From Globisporangium splendens (Eukaryota > Oomycota > Peronosporomycetes > Pythiales > Pythiaceae): 64,000 bases of DNA. Numbering within the stretch: position 1 is the first letter of the stretch; each line of letters starts with the position of its first letter. The translations under genes were made by a program, and so were the position numbers. The notes below the pieces were generated by a model. It had not been told where the DNA came from. It ran no database searches and saw only the letters and a program-made list of their open reading frames with translations. Below are positions 22,924 to 34,500 of the stretch, piece by piece. The DNA lies in contig VFIW01000020.1 in the NCBI GenBank assembly GCA_006386115.1, forward strand, positions 310,001-374,000, read 5' to 3'.

Positions 22924-25496
22924 ATGGGAGGAGTGGCGCACAGGACTATGATGGCGACGGCGAGCCGTCTGCGCGCGCGCATGGCGGCGCCGACATGCCG
23001 CCTCAGTCCCCTAGACACACACAGCAGACGCCGGCGGATATGTGCGCGCGGCGGCGGCTTCTCCGCGCTCGTGATGTGCCTTTTTGCGCTCGTGGTGGCA
23101 CTCGCAATGGCGCCGACAAATGCTCAGAGCACGGCGTCTTCTTCACAAGCGGACTCAACGACGTCAGCAGCAGGAACCACAGACAGCTACATCCTGACGC
23201 TCGTGGGCGACACGAAGGTGCCGGAGATCGTGCGCAAGAACAGCAGCGGAGGCGTCGTGGAGCTCTTCAAGTTCGATCCCGTGGTGCCGCCCAACTGGAC
23301 AGTGGACGCGCTCGAAACCGCGTTCACGAGCCTCGAGACGAGCATCAAGGAGTTCGCGCCCGCCACCGAGACATTGCAGCTCAACGTGGTCTTCGATCAG
23401 GTCTCGTTCGAGGTCACGCTGCTGCGCTTCCAGCGACACAAGGAATGGCAGTACGGTCCCACGCTCGTGCTCAGTTCGAGCGCGCTCAGTGGCCTCAGCC
23501 AACTCAAGACCTTGTACGTCATGGACATTAAATGCCAGCTTTCTATTAGACAAATATGCTGATGTGATGCCTCTTGTGTGCCTCTTGTGACAGGGAAATC
23601 GTCAACTTCAATCTGGACCTCAGCTCGGACTTTCTCCCGTCTGCAGCGGCGATCGATGAGTTGTACGTGAAAGTGCAGGCTTCCTGCCATGTTGACCACC
23701 TTCTAAATCAAGTCTTGTGTGTCATTTACTAATACCGACAGGTCCTTTGACAAATGCGAGGTGCCGTCCTTCACACTCAGCACCAAAGTGTCCGTCACTA
23801 ATGTGTACGTGAGCTTGTATTCCCATTTAAAGAGCTCCAGAACAGCACCATACTAACCTCATTGATCTCCTCCTTTAGTGTGTTTCAGAGCTGCAACCTG
23901 ACCGTGTTCCCATCGGCGCTCTTGGACGTGCCGTCCATCAAGTCACTGTGCGTCCTTGATCTTCTCATTTGCTGTAGGTGCCTTGTACTAATGAGATTTT
24001 TGTACCTTTTCTCACAAAACAGCAAGCTCAAGGGCAACCGCATCGAGCGTCCGATCACCATGACGTCGGCGCAGTTCACGCAGCTCCAGAGCATCACCTT
24101 TGAGAACACGGGCAACACGTTTATGGACGCCACGACGGCTTCGACCTCCGCGGCGATCACGTCAACGTCCTCGTCGTCCTCTGCGTGCGAGAATCCGCAA
24201 GTGTATCAAGAGATGACGTTCTGCATCCTCGGTTCGTCTTTATTATTCATTATTCTTTATTGAGGGATTCGTGAAGCTTTATTAACTGATGCTTTCGTCT
24301 CTCTTGTAGATCTCACGTACCGCACGAACAAAGACCAGATCATCAAGAGCGACTCGAGCGGCAGCAGCAGCTCCACGACGACGAAGGATACCGCGGCGTC
24401 CTCTGGATCCAATAAGCTCATGACGTCGATCATCGTGATTCTCTCGGTATGCAGCGTGGCGATTGTGGTCATTGGTTCGATCATTTACCGGAAGCGACAG
24501 CGCGCAGTCTCGTACAGTGGCGATACTCGCTCGAGTTTTTACGAGAACTCGGACATGCTGCTCTCTCCGAGCAAATTAGACCCAAAGTCGCAAGCCGTCG
24601 GCGACGACATCCCCGTGCCTCCAACATCGTCGTCAGCAGTGACCACCCCAGCAGCAGCTAACACAGTAGGAGGCAACGTCGCGGACCTGGATCTTGGTCG
24701 CGAAGTGATCCATTTGGGCAAAAAGCTCGGCATCCATGGGCTTCGCAAGGGCGAGTACCGTGACGAACCTGTTGTCGCACTGCGCGTGAGTCTGCGCGAG
24801 CTGCGCATCTCGATGCGCGAGGTCAACAAGATTATTGCGAGCTACGTGCCGTTCCGACATCGCAACATTGTCGAGCTGCTCGGCACGAGCATGACGGCGC
24901 TCGAGGATCTGCTGATCGTTGTCGAGTACATGGGCAAGGGCAGTCTCCGGTCCGTGTTGCGGAACCCGAAGATCGACTTGAAGTGGCACGACAAGCTCCG
25001 CATGAGCACGGACATTTGCGCGGGCATCGACTTTGTGCACTCGGTGCGATCAACGCTCGTCTCCAAAAACCTCACGAGCAAGAGCGTGTTGTGTAATAAC
25101 GAGCTCACGTGCAAGCTCGACATCTTTGACTATGGCCGCAACGTGCGCGACCACAGCATCCCCGTACTCAATTTCGGCGAGTGTGACATCGCATCGCGCG
25201 CGCCCGAGGTGCTCACGGGTGGCCCCATCACTCGCGCCGCCGAGGTGTACGCACTCGGCGTGATCTTTTGCGAGATCTCGTCCAGAAAAATGCCGTTCGA
25301 AGAGATTATTGCCGAGAAAGGACCGACGCTCGGCGACCTGCTCATCGCGCGCGAGGTTGCAGCCCAGCGGCTGGAGCTCAAGCCCGCGCGCGAGGACGTG
25401 CCGGTCGAGTACCAGGAGTTAGCCATTCGTTGCGTCGCCTTCGATCCGTCCCGACGACCCACGGTCTCGGAGATCCTCAGCGTGCTGCGAGCCTAG
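22924..25496 (+). CDS. LRR transmembrane receptor with degenerate kinase domain (pseudokinase)
   Basis: Six exons: 22924-23513, 23594-23662, 23742-23804, 23879-23947, 24023-24231 and 24310-25496, 728 residues. A long basic leader precedes a signal-type segment (FSALVMCLFALVVALAMA). The ectodomain has short leucine-rich repeats (LVLSSSALSGLSQLKTL, EIVNFNLDLSS, VFQSCNLTVFPSALLDVP, KLKGNRI), each repeat on its own exon. A Ser/Thr-rich stalk and one membrane helix follow (SIIVILSVCSVAIVVIGSII). The cytoplasmic domain is kinase-shaped (HRNIVELLG, LLIVVEYMGKGSLRSVL, SRRPTVSEILSVLRA) but key residues are gone: VALRV where the ATP-binding Lys should be, LVSKNLTSKSVLCN in place of HRDLKxxN, and FDYGRN in place of DFG. 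It therefore probably signals by scaffolding rather than catalysis. Confidence 0.85.
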
Positions 25497-25720
25497 AAGC
25501 AAGCTCAAAGGAAGCAAAGCGCAACTTTGTTAGGTTTTTTGGAAAGCAAGTATTTTCTAGTAGTTGTGGTCTGCCGTGGAAACGTGAGGGCGGGTGGGTG
25601 GGTGGCTCCAATCCATGCCCAACAACATCGTGATATATTATTAAGGGTCCTCCCCCCGTTGCGTTTGGTGGCATCCAGCTTTGTTTTTTATTCACTTTGT
25701 GGCGTTGACTTTGGGCTCGT
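25497..25720. other. convergent spacer between pseudokinase and glycosylase genes
   Basis: A 224-bp shared 3' region; T-rich stretches (TTAGGTTTTTTGG and TTTGTTTTTTATTC) may carry 3'-end signals. No gene. Confidence 0.35.
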
Positions 25721-27110
25721 CTACTCCAGTTTGACAGCACTATTGATCTCACTTTGCGGCGGCCACGGGAGTTCATGGAACCGCTGAGCGAGCTGCCGAT
25801 ACGGAGCCGAGCGCTGCTCGTGGGTGAGCGCCGATCGGCCACTGGAGCTCGGCAAAACCCAGACCTCACTCTGGGCCACGCATTCGCGCGGCCAATCGTC
25901 TGGCAGCCGCGTCTGTCTGCCGTAATGCTCGATCTTCTTCAATGGAGGCGAGAACAAAAAGCTGAATTGGCGCTTGCCTGAGAACGCGATGAGCATCGGA
26001 CCGTGGCCACCACCACCAGCGTGGCAGGTGCAACTACCGGCCGCTGTCGTTCCTTCGGTTTTGATGAGTGCCTGGCTGGAATTGACACAGACGCGGTGAG
26101 TGTGTTCACGGAGTCGTCGAAAGAAATCGTTTTTCCATCGTTGCACTGATTATTGGGAATCATTCGTCAGTTCCTAGGTCGGGCTAAGCTGTCGAGTGAG
26201 GAGGATACGTACTTGTTTGCTTGCCATACTTTGCTGCATCGTTCCCAGGCTACGAACACACAGAACCACAATGTCAGTCTGTGTCTTCATTGAGCTACAT
26301 GGTGGGTACACATCCACCGCACCTCCAAGCCGATGGAGGTAAACCCGACGCCAAAGAGGTACGGCATGGCATTCTGCATCGCGACAGGAGAGTCTGGGGG
26401 CAAGATCCCTTGCCACGACAGCCCATGCAACCTGCCGACGATTAAGCTCCACATCCGATTGCTGGGGTTACTGGTTTTACACACAAGAAAGCGCGAATGA
26501 TTCAGATGGGATGCGGAATTCAGGCACGAGCAGAGAGAACTTTTTGCCGAAGGGTGTCTTCGTCAATAACCAACCTGTATGAGAAACCACCTGGAAATTC
26601 ATCACAAGCACACACATTTGCCAAAGGTTACGATAGCGAACTGATAGCGTAATTGTACCAGGTGATACTTCTTCTTACTTGTCCAGGCGTGGTCCGACGG
26701 GTTGTGTCCAACAATGAGCAGCCGCAGCATTTGCTCTGGGTGATGGGTACATTTGACGGCACTCTGGAAGCACTCGTCACAGATCCCATGCCAGCGCTCC
26801 TGCCATTTGCTGCGTGGAGGCACAGCGACCTCCGATGAAGTTGTGGCTTGGCTCTTAAGCTTCTTGTTTGCTGCGGTCTATAGGATTAACAAACATCCAG
26901 GAAATAAGTCCCATGTGAATAAAAAACGAACTGTGCATGTCGAGATACCGCTGGACTCGTGGCCGCGGGTTCATCCATCGGCTGCTCTTGCATCGTCGCT
27001 GAAATGGACGAGAGAGGTGGTGCGTCTAGTGGCTCGTTCTCGTCGCGCGTACGGCGCTTTGACTGGAATCGGAAGCGCGCAAACACGTTGCTGCTGGCGT
27101 CGGCGCTCAT
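25721..27110 (-). CDS. TDG: TDG/Mug-type mismatch uracil/thymine DNA glycosylase
   Basis: Six exons on the minus strand: 27110-26949, 26877-26679, 26590-26575, 26470-26323, 26249-26213 and 26145-25721, 328 residues, in frame throughout. The family core is rebuilt across the junctions: MLRLLIVGHNPSDHAWTSGF then SYSNPSNRMWSLI (active-site loop with the catalytic Asn), GVGFTSIGLEPGNDAAKYGK, MQRWKNDFFRRLREH, LIAFSGKRQFSFLF, and VWVLPSSSGRSAL (the intercalation loop). Role: removal of U or T from G mispairs in base-excision repair. The N-terminal 55 residues are polar and Glu/Ser-rich, probably disordered, and CDECFQSAVKCTHH follows. Exon 3 is 16 bases and exon 5 is 37 bases. Without exon 3 the active-site strand would be lost and the frame broken. 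Divergent from the FN3 gene. Confidence 0.9.
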
Positions 27111-27453
27111 TCGAGTCTTCTTCTCTTGTGAGTGATCACCAAATGCAAGTCTCACTTAGTGTTTTGAGAGTGATGGTCGCCGTCATGCTGAACTTTCCTT
27201 GTTTTGGGTTTTTGTCCAATCAAAGACAGCGAATGTGTCTGACACAGCCCAAAATACGAGCAGCTACACAACCCAAAATAAAAATGTGAGAGTGTCTCGT
27301 GTCGCTTCAAGGCACCACGCACTCTCGAAGAGCACACAGGCAATCTAGGCAGGCAAATGCGCGCAGACGAGCGGAACATTCGCCCAGACTCACTCACGAA
27401 CCGGCTCCGAGTGCTGGCCAAGCAGAAGCCGCGCAAGCGCCACCTGCCCATTC

Positions 27454-28328
27454 TTGAGACTGTACCCCAAGAAGTGCACGTGCTCGCCGCTGGTCACGAC
27501 GGACGCGGCGCCACCAGAGCCACCCGTGGATTTACAAGTGCTCGACCGCACGGCGCAATCTGTGACGCTAGCGTGGTGGATGCCGCGATGTAGTGGCCAC
27601 GTCGTGAACAGCTACCAGCTCCAGTATCGATGTAGCAACGGATCTGCGTCGTCTGAGTGGCTGGACGCAGCCGACGGCGCGATTGCTGTGGCAGGACAGC
27701 ACCAGAGATTCATGGTTGAGCGTCTGCAGCGCGGTTGTGGATTCGAATTTCGCGTGAGCGCACGGAATCTGCTCGGCGAGAGCCCATTTGCATACCTTGA
27801 CGAGATCGTGTGGACGTATCGTACGTATAGTTGCTCTTGCTGTTCATTTAGCATTTTGGGTTGGCTTGTGACGTTGGACATTGTTGGATTGCAGGTTTCT
27901 TGCCGCCGACAGCTCCGAAATGCGTGGCGAAAACCAGTTTCTCGCTACATCTTGAATGGCGCGATGGTCACGACACGGATGGAGACGAGCATGACGACTT
28001 GGTGTACGAAGTGCAGCTTTGCCAAGTTGAGTGCTCAGCCACTACAACCGCAGCAATGCGAGACGACGACAGCAATGAGGACCATGATGGTGACAATGAC
28101 GGTGCGACGCAATTGCAGCATGATGCTGATCTCGACAGTCTCCAATGGCGCGTTGCTGCCCAAAATCTCCGCGATCATCGTGTCATCGTCTCGGGACTGA
28201 GTCCGCTTTCCTGCTACGTATTTCGGATACGGGCATCGTCTCCTGGGTCTCCTGCTGCTGCCACCAACGCCTCAGAAAGCGTGTTCAGTCCCGTGAGTTC
28301 CACTTTCCAGACAGGACGACGAATATGA
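27454..28328 (+). CDS. tandem fibronectin type III domain protein
   Basis: Exons 27454-27820 and 27895-28328 give 266 residues. Two FN3 modules: PPVDLQVLDRTAQSVTLAWW...SYQLQYRC...FEFRVSARNLLGESPF, then FLPPTAPKCVAKTSFSLHLE...YEVQLCQVEC...LSCYVFRIRASS. A very acidic insert (DDDSNEDHDGDNDG) lies between strands of the second. There is no signal peptide or membrane helix, so it is probably an intracellular adaptor; its partner is unknown. The start is uncertain: an ATG at 27357 in another frame (MRADERNIRPDSL, ending LPILET) could be a first exon joined by a 60-nt intron to PPVDLQV. Convergent with the hydrolase gene, 84 bp apart. Confidence 0.65.
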
Positions 28329-28412
28329 GAAAGCGATCGACATCCAGCACGCATGAGGCTATTGCACAAACTCATAAATTCCATTATCTGGGTGATAAAT
28401 TATCATATACAA

Positions 28413-30164
28413 TTAGTTAGAAAGCCCCACTGGCCCTTGTTCGCTTAAATCTGCGGCTTGGTTGTGCATCACGGCTAAGAAATGCGCCACAATTTTGTCG
28501 ACGACGTCGCTCGGTCGGTTCTCGTCGTGGATACCCATGAACTGGATCAGCTCCTTCGGGCCGCCATAGTGCTCATAGAGCGCCTCCGTATGCGCGGGTG
28601 TCATGAAATCCTTCTTCGAGGCGCGCACAAACATGCACGGCCACTGGAACTGCAACACGTCGCCGAGTAGTTTGATATCGCGCACATTGAAGCCACCAGT
28701 CTTGCGGATAGAGCGGCCAATGATCTTGGCAGCTATTACATACAGAAAGAACAAGCAGCCAAGCTAAGATTTAGGACATCATCAGCATCAAAGGTCTGAA
28801 TTACAACTAGGGACTCACCAGCCGAGATCATCGCGACGGGGAACACCAGGTTGCGCCGCTGAGCACTCTGACTGACCTCGAGCAGCATGTCCGAGATCAC
28901 TTGCTCCATGTCGCCAAACGTACAATCCATTGTGAGCCCAAACACAAACTTGTCTTCTTTATCTGGGAAAAGCAAAGCACGTTAGCTGCCCAGGACTTTG
29001 CAAACCTGCACGCACGCAAACCACAAAGTTCAAATCCCACCTTGTTTGGCCTTGACATAGCCTGCGATGCGCAGGCGCGGGTCGTCGTTGCGCTTGATGA
29101 GCTGCATGCACTGCTCGACGCTCAGCCCTTTTACGGGCACGTTCCCGACCGAGAGCAGTACAAAGTCGCCATTCTGGACGTCCGTGCGCGTGAACCGGAA
29201 GGGTAACCGGAGCGACGACGGCCGCACGCACAACAGCTGACCCGTGGCTTTGTCCTCAACGACCTGGAGCTTCTTGGCGTCCTTCTTGGGGAGCAGCAGG
29301 CTCTTGTACTGGAAGCCGCGCGCCTGCCGCAGATGCAACAGCGTCGCGGCGCCGCCAATGCCGCGGCCCCAAATCCCAACGCAGGACGCTCGACCCGTCG
29401 CGTACAGATAGTCCATCACGGCGCGGAGATCGTCCTGTTCAAAGTAGCCAAAGGAGACACGATCTCCCTCGGACATGCCCGATCCCGAAAGGTCCAGCGC
29501 AAACAACGAGAATCCCGCGGCCAGGATCTTCTCGCGGAGATACACACATTCCTTCCGTGACGACGACATCTCGTGCAGGTACACGATGCAGGGCGGCGCC
29601 ATCGCGGCCTGGTACGCCGCAGGCGAGAGCGTCAAGAGCTCGCCCATGGCGATGGGCATCGTGGGATCTGAGACGGTACTCCAGCGATTGCCGTCACCAA
29701 TGCTATCGACGCTGTCGACACTCACCCTGCGGTAGCTGTGGACGCTCGCGCGCCAGTGCGGCACCAATGGCACTGAGGAAGCTGACGATGGCTTGCGCTG
29801 CCAGAAACTACACTCGAGCACCTCATTGCGCACGTTCCTGAGCTGCAGGTCTTCGCGCACGACCTCGAAGGACTCAGCGGGGTTACTCTTGCTGTGGACT
29901 GTGAACGTGGTCTCGCCCAGATCCTGGAGCGAGTACGAAGCGCGCACGGGGTTCGTAATCGACTGGATCAGCTCCTCGTACGATGTGCAGAACAGGCGCC
30001 ACCAAGTCGACAGATTGTGCGCCTGGAGCCCGTCGTTCTCGCGCAGCTACAACCAAATAACACGCAACAAAGCAAGGATAATGCAAAAGTTACACGCACA
30101 TGTGTGTCTACTAAGTAAATAAACGCACCGCTTCCTCCAGCTCGCCGTCCTGGAAGATCTCCAT
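28413..30164 (-). CDS. alpha/beta-hydrolase-fold protein with PDZ-like insert and no nucleophile serine
   Basis: Four exons: 30164-30129, 30046-29041, 28962-28819 and 28732-28413, 501 residues. The fold is recognisable: PCIVYLHEMSSSRKECVY, then FSLFALDLSGSGMSEGDRVS, FEQDDLRAVMDYLYATG, VGIWGRGIGGAATLLHL (elbow), GLTMDCTFGDMEQVISDML, and WPCMFVRASKKDFMTPAH with a late GIHDENRP His. Related proteins have GRS at the elbow; here the nucleophile codon (29360-29362) is GGC, Gly. Between the elbow helix and the next strand is an extra segment of about 85 residues, with GDFVLLSVGNVPVKGLSVEQ and CMQLIKRNDDPRLRI, typical of a PDZ domain. No signal peptide. It was probably once a serine hydrolase and is now likely a scaffold, unless another residue acts. 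Confidence 0.8.
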
Positions 30165-30883
30165 TGGCTTTGGTTGGGTGTCGTTGCAGGCGGTTACGTT
30201 ACGTGACCACACGCAGTTTGGCACGACACACACTCGTGGGGGAGAATAGCGGAATGGCTAGTCGCGCGTGACTTGTGGCGCCACCTTCTCAGGAATGCGC
30301 GAGGTGGCCTTGGTGCAGTTTCCCTTGTGTCGCGCGCTTCCTGCTGCCGTCGTGCTCCTCTTCCGCATGCACTGCCACTCGCACCACGTCACGCCCTCGC
30401 TCCAGAGAGTTTCTCTTCTGCGTGTCAGATCAAACACTGTACCACTGTGACGGGGATTTATGGCCGAGTACAGTCTCACCTCTTGTTAAGACATCCCTCC
30501 GTTTAGGAACGCGATGAACGACCGCATGATTTGGAAAGTTTTGAAGACGAGAAGCTGGGCACGTCAGCATTTGCGAACGAAATGGGACGTAGTGTTCTGT
30601 GGCTTGTCGATACACGGGTGTGATATAAGGTATCAACTGGTGGGTGTGGCAAAGACTAAGAGCGAAGGCGATCTAGTTGGCTTCCAGCGCCTTCAACAAG
30701 GAATCAATCCACTTTGTACTCAGCCAGCAGAAGAGAAGCAACTGCGCTTCCAGATTCTTCATAATCTGGTTGTGGTTGTCAACTGTTGGGTCCGTTTGAT
30801 AGGTGGTTGCGACTTGATCCACCGCAAAAAGCCATTAACGTTGGTGTATCTCATGGCAAAGTTTTGTTTTGTTTTTTTCTCAC

Positions 30884-31166
30884 CAGAGAGATTTCGGAGT
30901 GTCATTATTACCCTCAAAAGCCAACTTTTTTTTTCTGGTATTGTGGGGGAAAAAGTGCATATTAATAGATGCAGGCTCTTAAATGTTGAATGCATGTGTG
31001 AACGGTTCGCAGAGCAAAACTTAATTAATTTCTAGGAGTCGGTGTGAGTGCAATACACTGGATTTCACCAACTTTGGTGAAATCGCGGCCAAATTCCTCA
31101 CATTTCTGCGAACTTAAGAAAACGTAAGGGGTAGGGTGAAGGCAGCAACGCTCCGAAATCTCTCTG
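30884..31166. mobile_element. candidate MITE-like element with 16-bp perfect terminal inverted repeats
   Basis: CAGAGAGATTTCGGAG at 30884-30899 is exactly reverse-complemented at 31151-31166. The 283-bp interior is AT-rich and non-coding. No clear target-site duplication is visible, so this is a suggestion rather than a firm call. Confidence 0.4.
31061..31084. repeat. perfect 10-bp hairpin
   Basis: GATTTCACCA and TGGTGAAATC flank a 4-base loop, inside the candidate MITE. Confidence 0.8.
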
Positions 31167-31507
31167 CTGATGTGTTCAGCTCACCACCGTTTTCCCTTAG
31201 TTTAGAGGTCTGACGGTACTGCACAAATCAAGTCGTGCCATTGGGTACACTTTCAGCAAACAAAAAAGGGGTCCAATCATCAAAGGTTACGGCCAACAAC
31301 TTTGAAAATGTGATTTGAACCACACGTGCTGCCGGAAGAATCGTGGCTGCTCTGCATTCCACCAGCAGCTAAATATGGGGGCGATTCTATTGTGACGCTC
31401 TGTCTGCTCGCTTGCGTGTTGCCTGTAGGCATGTCGACACTTTGAAGTTGCAAGGTCTCAGCTTCGTCACCTCAACATTGTCATTTCATCATGTTCTTTT
31501 TCCCTAA

Positions 31508-34500
31508 TCAAGGCGTGCGATGAAATTCGGTCACTTCGTTCTGATAGTCCTGCACGATGCTCCCGAAGCGCTGGATGCACTCCAGATGCGGGAAATAGTG
31601 CACCACGAACGTCTCGCGGTCAAAGTTCAGTACGTTGCCCACGAGATTCACCACGCGGGTCCCTCCGGTTGAGCTCGTCACAGGTGCATCTTCCGAGTCG
31701 GCACGTCGTCGTTTGTGAGATTTGCTGAACAACGACAGTCTTGACGTTGTGCTACCGCTCGTCGTGCCGCGAACGTACACGAGTCCCTCCTCGACAAGCA
31801 GCGCGAGCGCTTCGCGCGTGTCCTGCAATGTCAGCAGCTTGTCCATCCTGAGGTACACGCTCTGCTCCGTGATGCCCGGTGCCATGAGGATCAGCGACAG
31901 CAGCTTGCGCTGGATCGAGAACAGGAACTTGTAGTTGGTGCTGCCGTCCATTTTCAGCCACGGGAACGACAGCGTGTCCTTTTCGCCTTCAAACACCACG
32001 CGCGACTTGACAGCATTCGGACTAGTGTTGGAAGTGCCATTCGTACTACCAGTTGTACTACCGCTGCTGGTCACGAGCGAAAAGGGACGTAGGAGCCACA
32101 CATCGCCGTGGTCCTTGACGATGAACCGCTGGTCAAAGTACGCGTTCACACACAGCAGCGCGCCGTCGTCCACGAGTGTATTGAGACACCGACCAACAGT
32201 CGCTGCTGCCACCGAACGTAGCTCTTCATCGTCCTGATCATTGACATAGTTGTCATTATTGTCGATGCTGAGGTGATGATTGTGAAGCTTGTGCACAACC
32301 TCGGCCAGCGTGATGCCTGCTTCGCCACTCGCCTGGACGTAGTGCATCACGGCACGCTCGAGTACGTCCTGCGATTTCCTGCGCTTCTTGAACGGCAGGA
32401 ACGCGATCGTGCCGAGTCCGTCGTTGTCTTCGTCGCTGGCAGTCGAAAATGCCTCTAGGTTTCGCATTTGCTCCTTGTCCTCGAGCGTCACGGCGTTGAG
32501 TTGCGTATCGACATGCCAATTGTCGATCAGCACGGATGGTTTCTTGAAATGCACGTGCTTGGCGAGATGCGCCGCGAACCCCGAGCCGCTACCCTTTAGG
32601 CTCTTGTAGTTGAGGAACCGGAGGTTGCGCTTGTGAGACGATACCTTGTTTTGAGATGACGAGCGCTCATCGGATGCGTGTCCATTGTCGCTGACGTCAT
32701 TGTCATCGCCAGGGTTTCCATGGGGGCAATGTGTCGCCGTGAGCGTGCACGTGCCCATCACTTGACACGCAAGCTCCAAAGCGCACTGTCCTGGAGTGGC
32801 ATTCGTCGGGAACTCGGCTTCAAAGAGCTGATCAGTGCTATTTGGCACATCCGTTCCCCGTTCTTTTGGATGATGGCCATTCGCCACCACACCATAAACA
32901 CCAGAATGGGAGCTGCTCGTCGTGATCTCCTCCAGCGTCGAGCGGATCATGCTTTCCTGCTCGGCCGCTTGGCGAAACAGCCACAGAGGGTACGACAATG
33001 TCGTCAACTTGAGGAAATCCTGGAGTCGCTGGCTCGTCGTGTAGCCGCGTACTTTTTCCTTTTCCGTGGCACGCACGATCCAATTCTTGAGCCACAGGTA
33101 TCGCCAGACCAATCGAATCTCCTGCGCCGTCCAGAATGAAATGAGCTCTTCAGCCACAAGCGGATGGTACTCCTCCTGGGGAGAGACCACCATCATCACG
33201 GCGCGCCGGAACAGCGCCGTCAGTCGTGCCGATTGCAAAATGGTCACTTCTTCGTCAAAGATCCCGCCAGGATGCTCGCGCAACGTGGTTTCGCGCTTCG
33301 CGTTCTCAAAAAGCAACTTCGCAGCAGGCTCCGTGAGCTTCTCCTTCAATCGTTTCTTCACATCAATCCGGCGTTTACCCAGCTTCCGCGCGATCGTCAC
33401 GAGACCAAAGCCCGTGCGCGAGATACTCGGGTTGCGGAACGCGATTTGCTCCGATTCACGCTGCAGACCCAACGGAATGGCGATTTTCCAACGACTTTTG
33501 CAATTTTCGATGAAAAACGAGAGCAGGTTGCGCTCGTTTTCCTCAGTCCAAAGCAGCGAATTGGATTTCGATTCGTCCCCGTTTTCAACAGATCCCGTTC
33601 CTGACGCCTGTGCATGAGCGCCGGTACTACGTCGCTGAACGGCGCGGTGTGGCTTGGAATAGGCTTCTTCGTCTGCTTTCTCGCTGTCAGTCGTATTCGC
33701 GACTGCTGCTGATCCAGAAATAGTGTCTTTGGTCGAATGCGTTTGCCGTCGCTTCAAGCGCGGTGTATATGTCTTGGACACGATCCCATTTCGCTTCTCG
33801 ACTCGCTTGCTCGCTGCTGTTTTCCCATTCTCTTCGGCACTGCTCCTATTTGCTGTTGCTTTTAACGCAGGTTTACGCGACTTGGAGATCCACGCCAGGA
33901 TGCGCAGCATGCGTCGCGCGCGCGTTTTCGCGGGCTTCGGGACTTCACACACAGCTGGTTCGTTGCGCTTTGGCTTTGAGACTTCCATGACCATTTGCTC
34001 CAGACACAAACATTCGAGCGCCTCCCAGTAGCGATCCACGTCCGCTTCTGTGTCGAATACGAACCGCAGCGGCAACAAGTTGGAAAAGCTGTAGTGTTTC
34101 TCCGTCATACCTACCAAGCGAAGCTCATTCAGCTCATTGACGCGTTTGCGCGGTTCGCCGCCTGCCTGCTGCTCTCCTGGCGGGTAAAAATGCACGTGGT
34201 CACCATTTTTGTCATCGAGCACAATGCGCGTTTGACTCCGCAAACGGAACAATCCACCGAGTACATTGTCCTTCAGAGCGCGAGAGAGCACGCCGTCGCG
34301 GCCATCCGTGTACCCTGTGCGAAGGATCTTGATCAGGCTCTTCATACCGATCTTGTGTGGATGGATCAGCTCCAAGTCGGTCAGCGTACCCAGCACTTTG
34401 GCTGTTCGCTGGGACTCGTGGCTCCAGATCTTGTCACGCAGCGTGTCTGGGAGATCATGGAAAAACCGTTTATTCGCAACCGCATCTTCGACGATCGCGA

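Larger units (their letters stand above)
30165..31507. other. 1.3-kb intergenic region with a small inverted-repeat element
   Basis: No gene supported. It contains the upstream region of the hydrolase gene, an inverted-repeat-bounded 283-bp segment (30884-31166) and a hairpin (31061-31084), then the 3' flank of the TFIIIC-like gene. Confidence 0.4.
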
